From Berberis thunbergii (Eukaryota > Streptophyta > Magnoliopsida > Ranunculales > Berberidaceae), in NCBI GenBank assembly GCA_003290165.1, contig QNQO01000648.1, positions 1-64,000 of the forward strand: a stretch of 64,000 nucleotides of DNA, given 5' to 3'. Both the position numbers and the translations under genes were made by a program. The notes under the pieces were generated by a model that did not search any database, was not told the DNA's origin, and was given only the letters and a program-made list of their open reading frames with translations. Shown here in pieces: positions 47,901 to 59,900 of this stretch; the stretch's first letter is position 1, and every line of letters starts with the position of its first letter.

Positions 47901-50900
47901 AATTTTTTAAGCTAAACTGCATCCATAATTTGAAAAGAAAGCCAGTGCTCCTCCTTCCCTTAATGGTTAGTTTCAGGAAAAACCACGCCATCTCAAATAT
48001 GAATGGAGGTTTTCTCCATTAACGTTTACAAACTTCAAGAAGAATCAGAACATGGCATCTTATAGGAAGAGCCTCGTGATTAGTCAGCCAAATAGCTGAT
48101 CAGCATAGGAATATCAACACTGTATTGTACACATACGAACAAACACTTCAGTCTGCAATTTTTTCTTTCACCTGGAACCTATAACATCAAAATCCACTCC
48201 AATATAAAGCCCCACTATCCGATAGGACTAAATTCGTATCTAAATCTACAACTTGCACAGCCACAGACTCCTGAGGCTAGCCATTCGAACCGATATCCAC
48301 ATTGAAACAAACTAGAGGATAAGAAAGGCTACCTAGAAGCTCCTCTTCAACCTCCACATTTCGTTTGTCCGATGGAGTTGTCCCCCACCCTCGCCCTCAA
48401 ATTCTCCAAATGATAACCTCCCTATTTTTCCAAAAGTCCTCATACTACTTGTTAACCTAGCTAAACCTCTTAATCTTGGTTTAACAATTTCACTTAAGAT
48501 GACCAATGGCCTCCAGTTATTGAGTGCCTTCAACAGCCTAGACCCGTCCTTACTTCCAAAGCCCAATGCAAAGTGTTCAAGCAGGTTCACGTTTTTTTTT
48601 ATTGTTTCCTTCTCCTTGAGCGTAATAATATCAGAATTCCCCTCCAATTTATCCATTGAAATGCTAAAAACCCCAATATCATACACGTCCTTTCAAAAAA
48701 CATATTAGGTATACAGCTTACTAACCCACAAGTTCCCATGGCTAGCTTTTAAACGATCTCCCATATTGCAACAATATTGCAACAAGATAGAGAAAAATAA
48801 AAACTACCAATCACACCTATTGGTTTCTCCAATAGAACTAATATCCATCCAATCATCTCATCTTTTTTTTCATCAATAAAATCAGGCATTATATTAATAA
48901 CTGATACAAGGATATAAAGTGACTGAGAAAGTCACAATAAGATACAAACTGAAGATGCTATCCCAGTCATACAAACATGAAAAGGGACCCTACTGTGAAG
49001 TACCCAAGTGCCACAAAGTAAGGATTTAATGTCATTCTCTAGAAGTTTTGCAGCAATGAAAATTTATATATATATACCATGTAACCCTAATTATATATAT
49101 ATAATCAGGGTTACATGGTTAAAATAGAACCTCGACCCAAAGTGCAAGATTCGGATCTGAATCGCGATTCAAATTTTTTTTTTTTAAGGTAAGCGTGCTG
49201 CCGGTGGGTATAAAACCCAAGACGTGGGAGTTAAACCACCCCAGCCTTGACCATCCAACCAGGCTACCATTGGCACGATTCACTGATTTACATACAATTC
49301 AGATTCTCAATCACACAATTTAGTGTGGATTGAGATTTTAAATGCGATCTAAATTTTTAGATGTATACATGTATAGAGAGAGGATTACATGGTTAAAATA
49401 AAACCTCGGCCCAAAGTGCAAGATTCGGATCTAAATCGCGATTCACTGGAAAAAAAAATAATTAAGGCAAGCATATTGCCGATGGGTATAGAACCCAAGA
49501 CGTGGCGGTTAAACCACCACAACCTTAACCATCCAACCAGGCTACCATTTGCATGATTCATTGATTTACATATAATTCAGATTCTCAATCACACAATTTA
49601 GTGTGGATTGAGATTTTTAAAGCGGTCTAAATTGTTAGATGTACGATTCAATTCAAATTGTAAGATTTGCGTGCAATTCCAGCTCAAGAGGAAGGTTCAC
49701 CTTCATCAAGAATGCCCTTGCTAATGCCCATTTACGCCGTTGTAAAAATCAAGAATACCCAATTTTTTGTCCAGTTGATATGATCAAACAAACAAAACAA
49801 CACAACATATCAGAAACTGGAAAGTAAAATATGAATATGCGAGTTCATGGCTTAGACCTAGGATTGACTGAGAAATTGTTGGCGAGATCGAGCCTTCTTC
49901 GATTTGGAATATTATCAAAAGGTTGTTTCCACCATCACCAAAGTAAAATCAAACCATCACTCTATCATGCTTCTCCTTAACCCCAACAAGAACAAACAAA
50001 GAATCACGAACAAGCAAGTCGTCACGTTTCAAAATAGAGGAGTCGACCACTTGGTCTACAAACTTTTCAGTCCGGTGGTGGTGGTGGTGGTGGTGGTGAG
50101 AAGAGGAGGGGAGAAGAGGGTATTCATGGTGCTTTTAGGGTTGTTTTGGGCAACTGGACTTTATCCCACCTTACTTGTTCATCTTTGTTGTGTATATGGT
50201 GTGAATTGAGTTTGGGCATGGGACAGGTTATGCGGAAGTGTCACTGTGCTACAGTAATTGGAACGGTCCGGGACTGAATTTATGGAATCGATCCGAAACC
50301 GAGATGAAAATGATAGAAACTGGTTGGTTCCGATTTGAAACGGATCGGAACTAGGTCCGTGTCAGACCAAGATTCTTGCCCACCCTCCAATCAAGAATGC
50401 GTCGACTCTCCGAAAATCCCCCGTATCGAGTGTCAAATACGTGTCGGACACGGACACGCACCCGACATGTATTTGACACGTGGTCAACGGTCCAAATTCG
50501 TTGATTGCCTTCTGACTCGTCTTGGACACGTCGAGACACGATCTAGATACGGTCCAGACACGGTCTAAACACCTTTTTTAGACATGTGGTTGCAAATAGC
50601 CACTTATTTCTCTTCTCTTCCTCGATTTCAACCTAAATTTCTAACCCTAGATTCATTTCAACAGAGAAAGATAGAGAACTAAGGGAGGAAGAAATAGGAG
50701 AACTCAAAGAGGAAGAAATAGGAGCACTCAGAGAGGCAAAGAGATCGATCGAGCCACACAGAGAGGATGTGATCGAGCCAGAGAGAGATTGAGCCATTGT
50801 GAAAAAGATATCGAGCCAGAGATAAGCTCTGCTTGCTTGCTGGACTGAACCAGAGAGAGGGAGTTTGTTGGAAGGAGAACGACGTCGTCCTCAATAGGTA

Positions 50901-53900
50901 AGCTTTTTCTTCTTTCGATTTTATTTTTTTTTCCTGTAATTTTCTCCTATGCTTCATTCTGCTGATTCCGTCCAAGTTTCACTGATTTTCTGCTGATTTC
51001 ATGGAACCGAGAAACTAATTTCTGGTGTTTGGAGTTGTGTGTTTCTTCTGATTTCATGGAACCGAGAAACTGATTTCTAGTGATTGGTGTTGTTGTTGTG
51101 TGTTCATAGATAAAAGAGACATGTGTTGTTGTGTGTTCATAGGAAAAAGATACTGATTCCAGTCACTGATTAGTATAGATTGATTTCATTCACTGCTGAT
51201 TAGTATAGACTACTTCATTCACTACCAAAACAAGAAAAAAACAAAAACAAAAACAATAGAGGAAGAAAAGGACAAAAAGAGAGAAAATAAAGAACCTAAG
51301 GTTGAGATGATTCATCCGATTGATCTATTTGGGCATGATTTTGATTTTCAAACCTTTTTTTATTTTATTTTGTTCAACAATTCAATCCACACATCAATCA
51401 TATTTGTTTCATCACGTATTAGACTAGAGTATGCCTCGTGCCGTTGGCACTCCATATAATTTTATTTTTGCTAAATATTTTGTACTGAACACCTCTTTCA
51501 CTATCCCCATTTGGGCTCTAAATCAGTATTGAAGTGTATGTTAATTTTAAGGTAAATATATATATTATAAATTTTAGAGTTAGACTCAGTCAAATTTGAA
51601 TCAGTTGAGGAAAAAATTTAAACGCCGACAATGAGTTTTCCCCCAATCTTTGAATTCACCAAAATATGAAGTTTAGAGTTTTTATTTAAATGTGCATTAA
51701 GATGTCCGACTCATTTTTTCTGGTATGATTGGCAAGTCTCATTGCTTTGAAAAATATTAAAAACGTGAAATACTTTATATGTTTTTTAATTATAGAATAT
51801 ATATTTTTAAATTTTAACGCTCGTGTTGATCATTGATTTTTGTTGGAAAAATCTTAAAAAATGCATTTCAACGATATTAACTTTACCAAAATCTGATAAC
51901 GATGTAGATAGTTATGATAATTTTCATTTTGCTAAAAGCAAAACACAATATTTTCTCTCTCCGCCACATGTACATTCCACCAATTTTTTTCAAAAGTTTT
52001 TCATTATTTTTGTCCTTCTACATGTTTTATATTTACAAATATGTCATCATGGAAAATTAATCTCAACCCTAAATTTCAATACATTTTCCAACTTTTAATC
52101 ATAACCATTTTTTATTTCTAATTATTTCGATTTGACTTTGTCCCAGTCAGCAATGAATAGTAAAACACCACTCTGAATTGTAATATAAATTAGATTAGAT
52201 TATACTAATACCACCTTTTTTTTTGTCTCTTAATGTATATTAATTTACATTCTTAATTAATGAAATTATGTTGTTTGTGCTTTATGAATTTATGATGCAT
52301 TTGAATGAATGAATGTTTTATTGATATGTTTGGATTGTTCATTATTATTTATGTTCATATGAATTTATTATATTTAAAAATAATAAGTTTGACCATGTCG
52401 CCAAGTCGCCGAGTCCTATTTTTGGAAAATTGCCAAGTCATCGTGTCATATTCGTGTCTGACACGACACGCGTATCCGAGTCCGTGCATCCTTGCCTCCA
52501 ATATTATCTAATTAATACCTTAGACTACCAGAACTAAGTCTTATTGTTCAAACATCCAAAGATTATTCGTAAAACTTGGCTCTCATAAAAAATTTGTACG
52601 ACTGGAAAATTAGTTTGGCCTCTTTAAACATTCTCGAACAAGTGGTAGAAATCAACCTCCTCTGTACAGGTTTGCAACAACTCAGCCAAGTGGTTTTGGT
52701 GGGTGGCATTATTTTTCTAGGCTTCTATTGTGAATAAGAGTTGAAATTGCATATGGACTATCATCCATAGACGATACTCCGACTTCGTCAATTAAATCCA
52801 ATAACCACATGTCTAGTATTTTCAAATCCAATGTGGAAGAATACTTGAAGCAACTCACAAATGATACAACACAACGCAGTCAATCATGACATACACTCAC
52901 TATATCATAAAAAGAGAATTGTGCCCAAAAGACTGAGGGATAGGTATAAGTACAATAACTTCACCCTTTCTGGTACTCTTAAATTGAACATGGCTAACAA
53001 TTCATAAACGTCACTTACACACTCAATATGATATATATTCTGATGATACATCAAAATAGACCGATCATCACGACCGTACACATGGCATAAAGATCCATTA
53101 CAAGAATACAACACTCAATCAATTGGGCCAATTCATAAAGTTAAGGAAGAATAAAACCAACTACAAAGGCCCAAACGAGGCCCGCGAATGAGAATATAAA
53201 CAGGGCCTGAATCCAGCCCAAATTCAGGCCCGACACGAGTTTTTTCATAAATAAGAAGAACGTTGCACCAAAAAGAGCCGTGGAGGGAGCTACGCCACTC
53301 CAAATGCATCTCCATTATGAAGGAGATTGTTACAAGAAACATCTCATTCCGTTATGCCTCACACGCTTAAGTCACGCAGGAAGTTAACCACCACCATTAT
53401 AAAAGGTAAAGAAAACATTCAACAAGTATGCAACTTCAACTCAGTTTTGTCCAGATTTACATCTTTCTTCCAACAAAGTTACTAACTTAAGTATCGGAGT
53501 GTCTTCGGCCACCAAAAAGATGGTATTTGACAGTCTAACAATTGTTTTGCAGGTCAAATTCACAGAAAAACGATTTTTTGACGCATCATTTTAGCGTCAT
53601 CTGTGAGGAACGACGAGTTTCCTTTTTTAAAAACGAAATACATAGTGATAAAGCTTACCACAACCTGACAAAATATCGAGACATCAGATAAAATAATGCA
53701 GTCTATAAATCCTCAATCCAGTAATGATTACGATAACTCTCATTGACAGCTCAGGGAGACGAAGCAGCCCGGATCACCGAACCAATAGTATCCGAGAATG
53801 CGGATCCGCTGCACACAATCCAGACAACCCAAGCATTCGACAGCGCTGCCACGGACCTGCGGGTGGATTTGCTCATAGCCCAGATGAGTTACATTACAAA

Positions 53901-56900
53901 GATGCTTGAAAAAAACACCCAGGAATGCGTTCAGCCAACCAACCCTGCCCCGGCACCGCCCCAACAAAATTCCATTGACCGAACTGAAGGGAGCGACGAA
54001 GCCCTAGCAGAACCCCAACACGAAAATGTCGAGAACATCGAGCTCCCCAAAGACAAGACTCCGCAGTGCGGCAGAATGATTGTTGAAACCTTATTCAAGA
54101 TTGGAGCTACAGATCCCAACGTACTGTACGAGTTAGCCAAACCACCATTTTCTGATGCACTCATAAAGAAGGCAATGCTAAAAAATCTCACTCCGCCAAA
54201 GTTCAAAGTGTCCAATGGTACCACCGACCCAACAAATCACCTAAGACATTTCCACCACATGATGGTTCTAAAGGAAACCACGGAGTCGATCTATGCAGAA
54301 CGTTCCCAACCAGCCTCACGTCCACAGCGATGAACTAGTTCAATAGCCTACTTCAAAGGTTGATACTCTTTCCAGGCTTTAGCCACTGCTTTCATTACCA
54401 GATTTATTGGGAACCAACGGATGAGGAAACGACTCCACTACCTCCTACACATCAGACAGATGCCAAAAGAACCGATACGAGAATATCACTCTCTTCACCG
54501 AGTTAACAACGATTGATGGATGTAGCAATAACACAGCCGCTGCAACTTTCGTCGCCGAACCGAAGAAAGACTTTTTTATGCCCTTAACTTGGAGCCTCTA
54601 AAAGGCATAGCGGTCCTGCTAAAAATAGCGCAGAACATATCTCTCTTGAATAAATGAAAGTTGCAAGGAGAAAGAATGAGCAGGAAAAAGAGAACCATTC
54701 CAGAAGACGGAAAAGGAAAGACGAAAAAAGCGAAATGATGAATCACGAGAGGATAGTAGTCATTCAAAAAAACATCGGAACAACGGACCTACTGAATCCA
54801 ATAAGCAGGAATCCAGGATATAGCAATCGACACGGCCCAATCATAAGCGGATAACCAGTGTGATGACGGAGTAAAAACCGTACACAACCCTAAAAACAAG
54901 CCAGATAGACATCTTTAAACACCACGAATTAGAAGAACATCAATTGGCCAACCACGATTAGAGGATACCCGCGTGGATACCCGAAAGGACGAGAGAAACA
55001 CAGGTACTGCTCTTTTCACAAGGATCACGAACATGATATTGATGACTGCTCTTTTTTTAATACCAAGGACTGCTACAAGTTAAAAAAAGAAATTGAGCAT
55101 TGGATCAAAAAGGATGACCGGACGAATTCATCGGCATATCACTCAAACAATTCAAATGAAAAGAAAAGGCAGATACTGCAACCACGAGATCCAAAGAACG
55201 ATTCAGGGAATTGATATATGCTTTACACTACATCCTCCCCAGTGAAGAAACATCTCCTACCTGCGCAGACCTATATTGAAGCAAAAATGTCAACGCCCTG
55301 AAGACGGCTACAATGACAAACTCAAAGACTCTGACAGCGGATACAAATTCAGCCAAGGTTACAACAAAGGAATTAACAATTAACTCTATCAAGCCTTAAC
55401 AAACAATGCCAAATGGAGAGCAATAATGGTCCCCAAACAAAGGTCATAAATTAAAAGGAACAGCAAGGGCACGAAACACCAATGAGGGGATAGACATCAA
55501 CCACACAAAAATAAAATAAGAAACGCTCCACAATGTAACTGAACACTCTAGAAAATTGACCACTAGAAATGGTCAAAGAATCAATAAAGTTTCAATTTCA
55601 GAATTGAAATCTCACAAAGGCGAACAGCTTCGTAGCAAAGCTATATGAAACAATTGGCGTATAATGCCAGAAAGGAATCAGGATGCAAGTTGGATATTTA
55701 CAATAAAACTTCTGGTCTGAACAACCAAAGAAGTAAAAGTTGGAAACCCGAGTCAACTAAACACAATCGAATCGACCAGAATGTCGAACCAACGAAGTAA
55801 AAATTGAACGAACGAGTCAACTAAATAAAACGACTTCGGGTCGACTAGAGAGTCGCACCAACGAAGTAAAAGTTGGACAAATGAGTCAACTAAGTAAAAG
55901 TTGAACAAACGAGCCAACTAAGTAAAACGAATTTGGGTCGACTAGAGTGTCACACCAACGAAGTAAAAATTGGACGAACGAGTCAACTAAGTAAAAGTTG
56001 AACGAACAAGTCAACCTAGTAAAAAATGAGTCGACTGAAACGGCGAATTAACGAAGTAAAAACTAAATGAACAAGTTAAATAACTTCAAGTTGATTGAAA
56101 CATCGAATTAACGAAGTAAAAGTTGAACGAAAGAATCAACGTAGAAAAAACTTCGAGTCGACTGAAACATCAAATTAACGAAGTAGAAACTAGACAAATG
56201 AGATGATTTCGGGTCAACTAGAGCGTCGAACCAACGAAGCAAAGATTAAACACCCGAATCAACAAAAACTTCGAATCGGCTGAAATGTCGACTTAACGAA
56301 ACAAAGTTTGAACAAACCAAAAAACTACTTCGAACTAACAAAAACGTCAAGTTAGTAAAGTAAAGGTTGAGTGGACGATCCAACGAAGTAGAGACCACCT
56401 TGAGACTACCAAATCAACAAACCAACTCGAAGGAAATAAACTCCGTGGTTGATCAAACGAATGGAGTGAACAAACGGAGGAGCAAGTTAGCACAGCCTGA
56501 AAAAACCGTGAATTAACTAACATACTAAATCAACAAAGTAGAAGACAAGTAAAACAATTTTCCACAAGGATTCAAAAACGACAAACAAAAAATCAAGACA
56601 TACGTGCTAAAGCATGGAAAATTCAAATCATCAAATGATTGTAACGGATACAGCTGTAAAATGTCAAAGCTCGAATATGAATTGTCACGACAACAACAGA
56701 TAAATGAAGTCAACAAAAAGAAAAATAAAGGAAAAACTATTGTCATTCATTCAAAATCCATTCAGTTTCATTTGAATGTAGCAATGGAAGATTAATGAGA
56801 AATATCTATAACATCCTCTGCAAGAGTCGAATCATCGACAGGAACTCTTTCTTCAAGGGAAGTAAGCAGCTATTCAACCATTGGATCGCTCAGAGAGTCT

Positions 56901-59900
56901 TCAGCACCCTCGTCATCCTCAAAGGTCCAATAGACTCGATGACGATATTAAGACAAGTCGACGCCGAGACCCTCAATATATTCTAGAAGCTACATCCGAC
57001 CATAACACAATCTATCCTTAACGGAAGCAAGCTTGCTTCTTACCGCGATGGCCCTCAACAGTAACGAACATCGCGGAACAATCAACCTTGATCTCGTCAA
57101 GCGAAACCAATAACTGCTCCACCCTTTGTTCAGCAATGTCACGATTTTTTGAATGTTATAACATGGCACACGCGGCCTCGTCATGAAGCGCCTTCTCAAC
57201 GAAAAGTTTTTTCTCCAAATCGTACAAACGTGTGGATGGCGTCCAAGTCGTTTCTAAAAGACTCAAGCGCGACCACAAACTGATCCCGTGCACCCTCCAC
57301 CTCGACAAATGGAGCCTGAGCAACCTCAGCCGCTTTAATCCATTCAGAGCATCGCGCTTTAACCTGATATTGGTAAAGAACATTGGGGAATACCAACAGC
57401 AACGTGGAGAGCTTCTTCCACAAAAAAATCACAAAATTGTGATTAACCTGATTACTCAAACCCAACACTCCCGCATAGGCAAGTTGGGTCATCTCGTGCA
57501 TTATAAGCCTGACATCATCCTCAATATGAAGATTCGGGTTCAACACGGACATCGAAGGCTTCTCCACTGACCGTATGTCATTCGTTAATCAGTTTGTGTG
57601 CACCATCCTGCACGCCAAGACGAGAAAACCAACAGAACTTCTCATCCGATCGACACAAATTTCTTCAGAAGTAGGTTCCTTCCAACTGACCCGCGAATGA
57701 ACACGATTCGATAGTATGGAGGAACCACCACCACCCACAGCCGGGAAAGAAGAAGGAACGACAGGAGAACCTTCATCACCCTCTCATTGTTCAGCAGAAA
57801 CGGATCGAATGACGGTCCCAACAAGAGCAGAAGAAACTAAGTGGATTGCGGAAGGAGGGATCGCCACCCCTCCATCAACATGAGTTGAAGAATAAGGATG
57901 AGACTACACCTCGAGAACCCGATTACGATTGCCAAGCTCCTTAGACTGAACAACAGCCAACTGGAGTATTAGTCATCTAAGGACCGAGGATCCTCATCAG
58001 AACACCTAACAGCGTCAAGGTCAGCACAAGCAGAGAGGGTTTTTTCCCATCATCTAGCGGACGAACGGTATCTTTCTCACTCCTCTCCAAAGCCAATTTC
58101 GTCTCTTCCGCCTCCTACAGAGAGCAACGATCTTCCTCAAAGGTTCTCTGTCAATAGAATTTGAATAAAGAGATGTATGACGCACATAGTCAACAAGCCG
58201 CTTCTTCTTCGGAACAAAGTCAAAAGGCAGAAACAACCACTTCGACGGACTAACAGGCCTCGATATTTTCTTTTCCTAGGAGGACCGGGCACTACGGACA
58301 AGAGCATTGAGATTCGTAATGCTCGAACTCACTTTTCGATCAACGACGTCATCACCTTCGACAGGGACAGCACGGGCAGCAATATCCGTGGCTTGCCTCT
58401 CGGTTTCATTCATGTTGTATAGATCACTGTGCATCACCATATCATCAGTAAGATAGGCGTCCAATGGAACTACCGAAAGCTCTAGTAAAAGCTCGTTGAT
58501 AACCTGCTATTCAGCGGTCAATTACAAATTCTAACGCTTTATAGGAACTCGGAAAGACCTTACTATCTGAAGACCCCGTAAATTGAAATAGTCAGACGCA
58601 TAAAACCAATCCCACGATGAACCACTGATGTCATCATTGAGATTGCCAAAACAAACAGGAGAATGAATGAAACAAGTACGGTTGGGTTTCGAGCTAAACC
58701 CCACCAAAGAATGCAAGATTCTAGAGGTTAAAGAAATATTAGAAAAAATGGCTCTGACATACGTGAAAACCATAACCCTTCAACCATTCAAGCCCATCTG
58801 AGTAGGAGGAATACTCAAAAAATCTAGATACGATCAGAATAGCTCCGAAACTAAAAACCGAAGATCATCATAGAACATGTGAGGGTAAAATGCAATATAC
58901 TCCTTCATCAGGTAACAAGGACTGTCGTTTTCACAAGGGAAAACAATTTCAAGGTCGGAGGGCAAAGCATAGTTAGATCGGATGCTATCCAAAGTAGCCT
59001 GAGAGCCTTATTTAGGGAAAAATAAGCCTCGCAGGTAGAAAGTTGGTCACCATCCAGTAGGTCACCGACAGACATCGCAAATATGAGAAAAGACAGAAAA
59101 AATAGGCAATGGGAGAGAAGAAAAACACTAACAGCAAAGACGGTGTAAAGAATAGGGTAAAGTAGCCACAACACCCTTTATACAATCAGACAACGAAGAG
59201 ATTGCTCACAGAGCGACATATAGGACATAATGGCGCACCAAAACTCCCAGAAAATGTGCTGAAAAATAAAAAGACAACAAAGTAATCGAGACGATCAACC
59301 GACCAAAAGTTATTAAACATTAAGTTCGGTGCAAAAGCGCAATCGAAATACCAACCGTCACACAGCTAGTAGATACAAAAACATTCTCACTAAGGGGGAG
59401 TAGCTAATGATACATCAAAAAGACCAATCATTACGACCATACACGTGGTATAAAGATTCATCATGAGAATACAACATCCAGTCTATTGGACTAGTTCATA
59501 AATTACAAGAAGAATAAAGCTAACTACAGAGGCCCAGACGAGGTCTGCCAATGAAAAAACATAAACAATAACGAATCTGAGCTTGAATCCAGCCCAACAC
59601 GAATTATCTCATAAAAAAGATAAACGTTGCACTTAAAAGAGCTGTAGAGAGAATTATGTCTCCCCGAACACATCTCCATTAAGGAGAAGACTGTTACAGG
59701 AAAAATCTCTTTCCGTTGCGCCTCACATTCTTAAGTCACACAGGGAGTTAATCATGACCATTATAAAAGGTAAAGAAAACATTCGACACAAGCATACAGC
59801 TTCAACTGAGTTTTGTCCAGATTTACATCATTCTTCAAACAGAATTACTGATTTAAGCATCGAACTGCCTTCAGCCACCAAAAAGATGGTCCTTGACAGT

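Noticed and set aside
53931..54224. Minus-strand ORF over the gag of element D
   Set aside because: Shadow of the conserved plus-strand gag frame.
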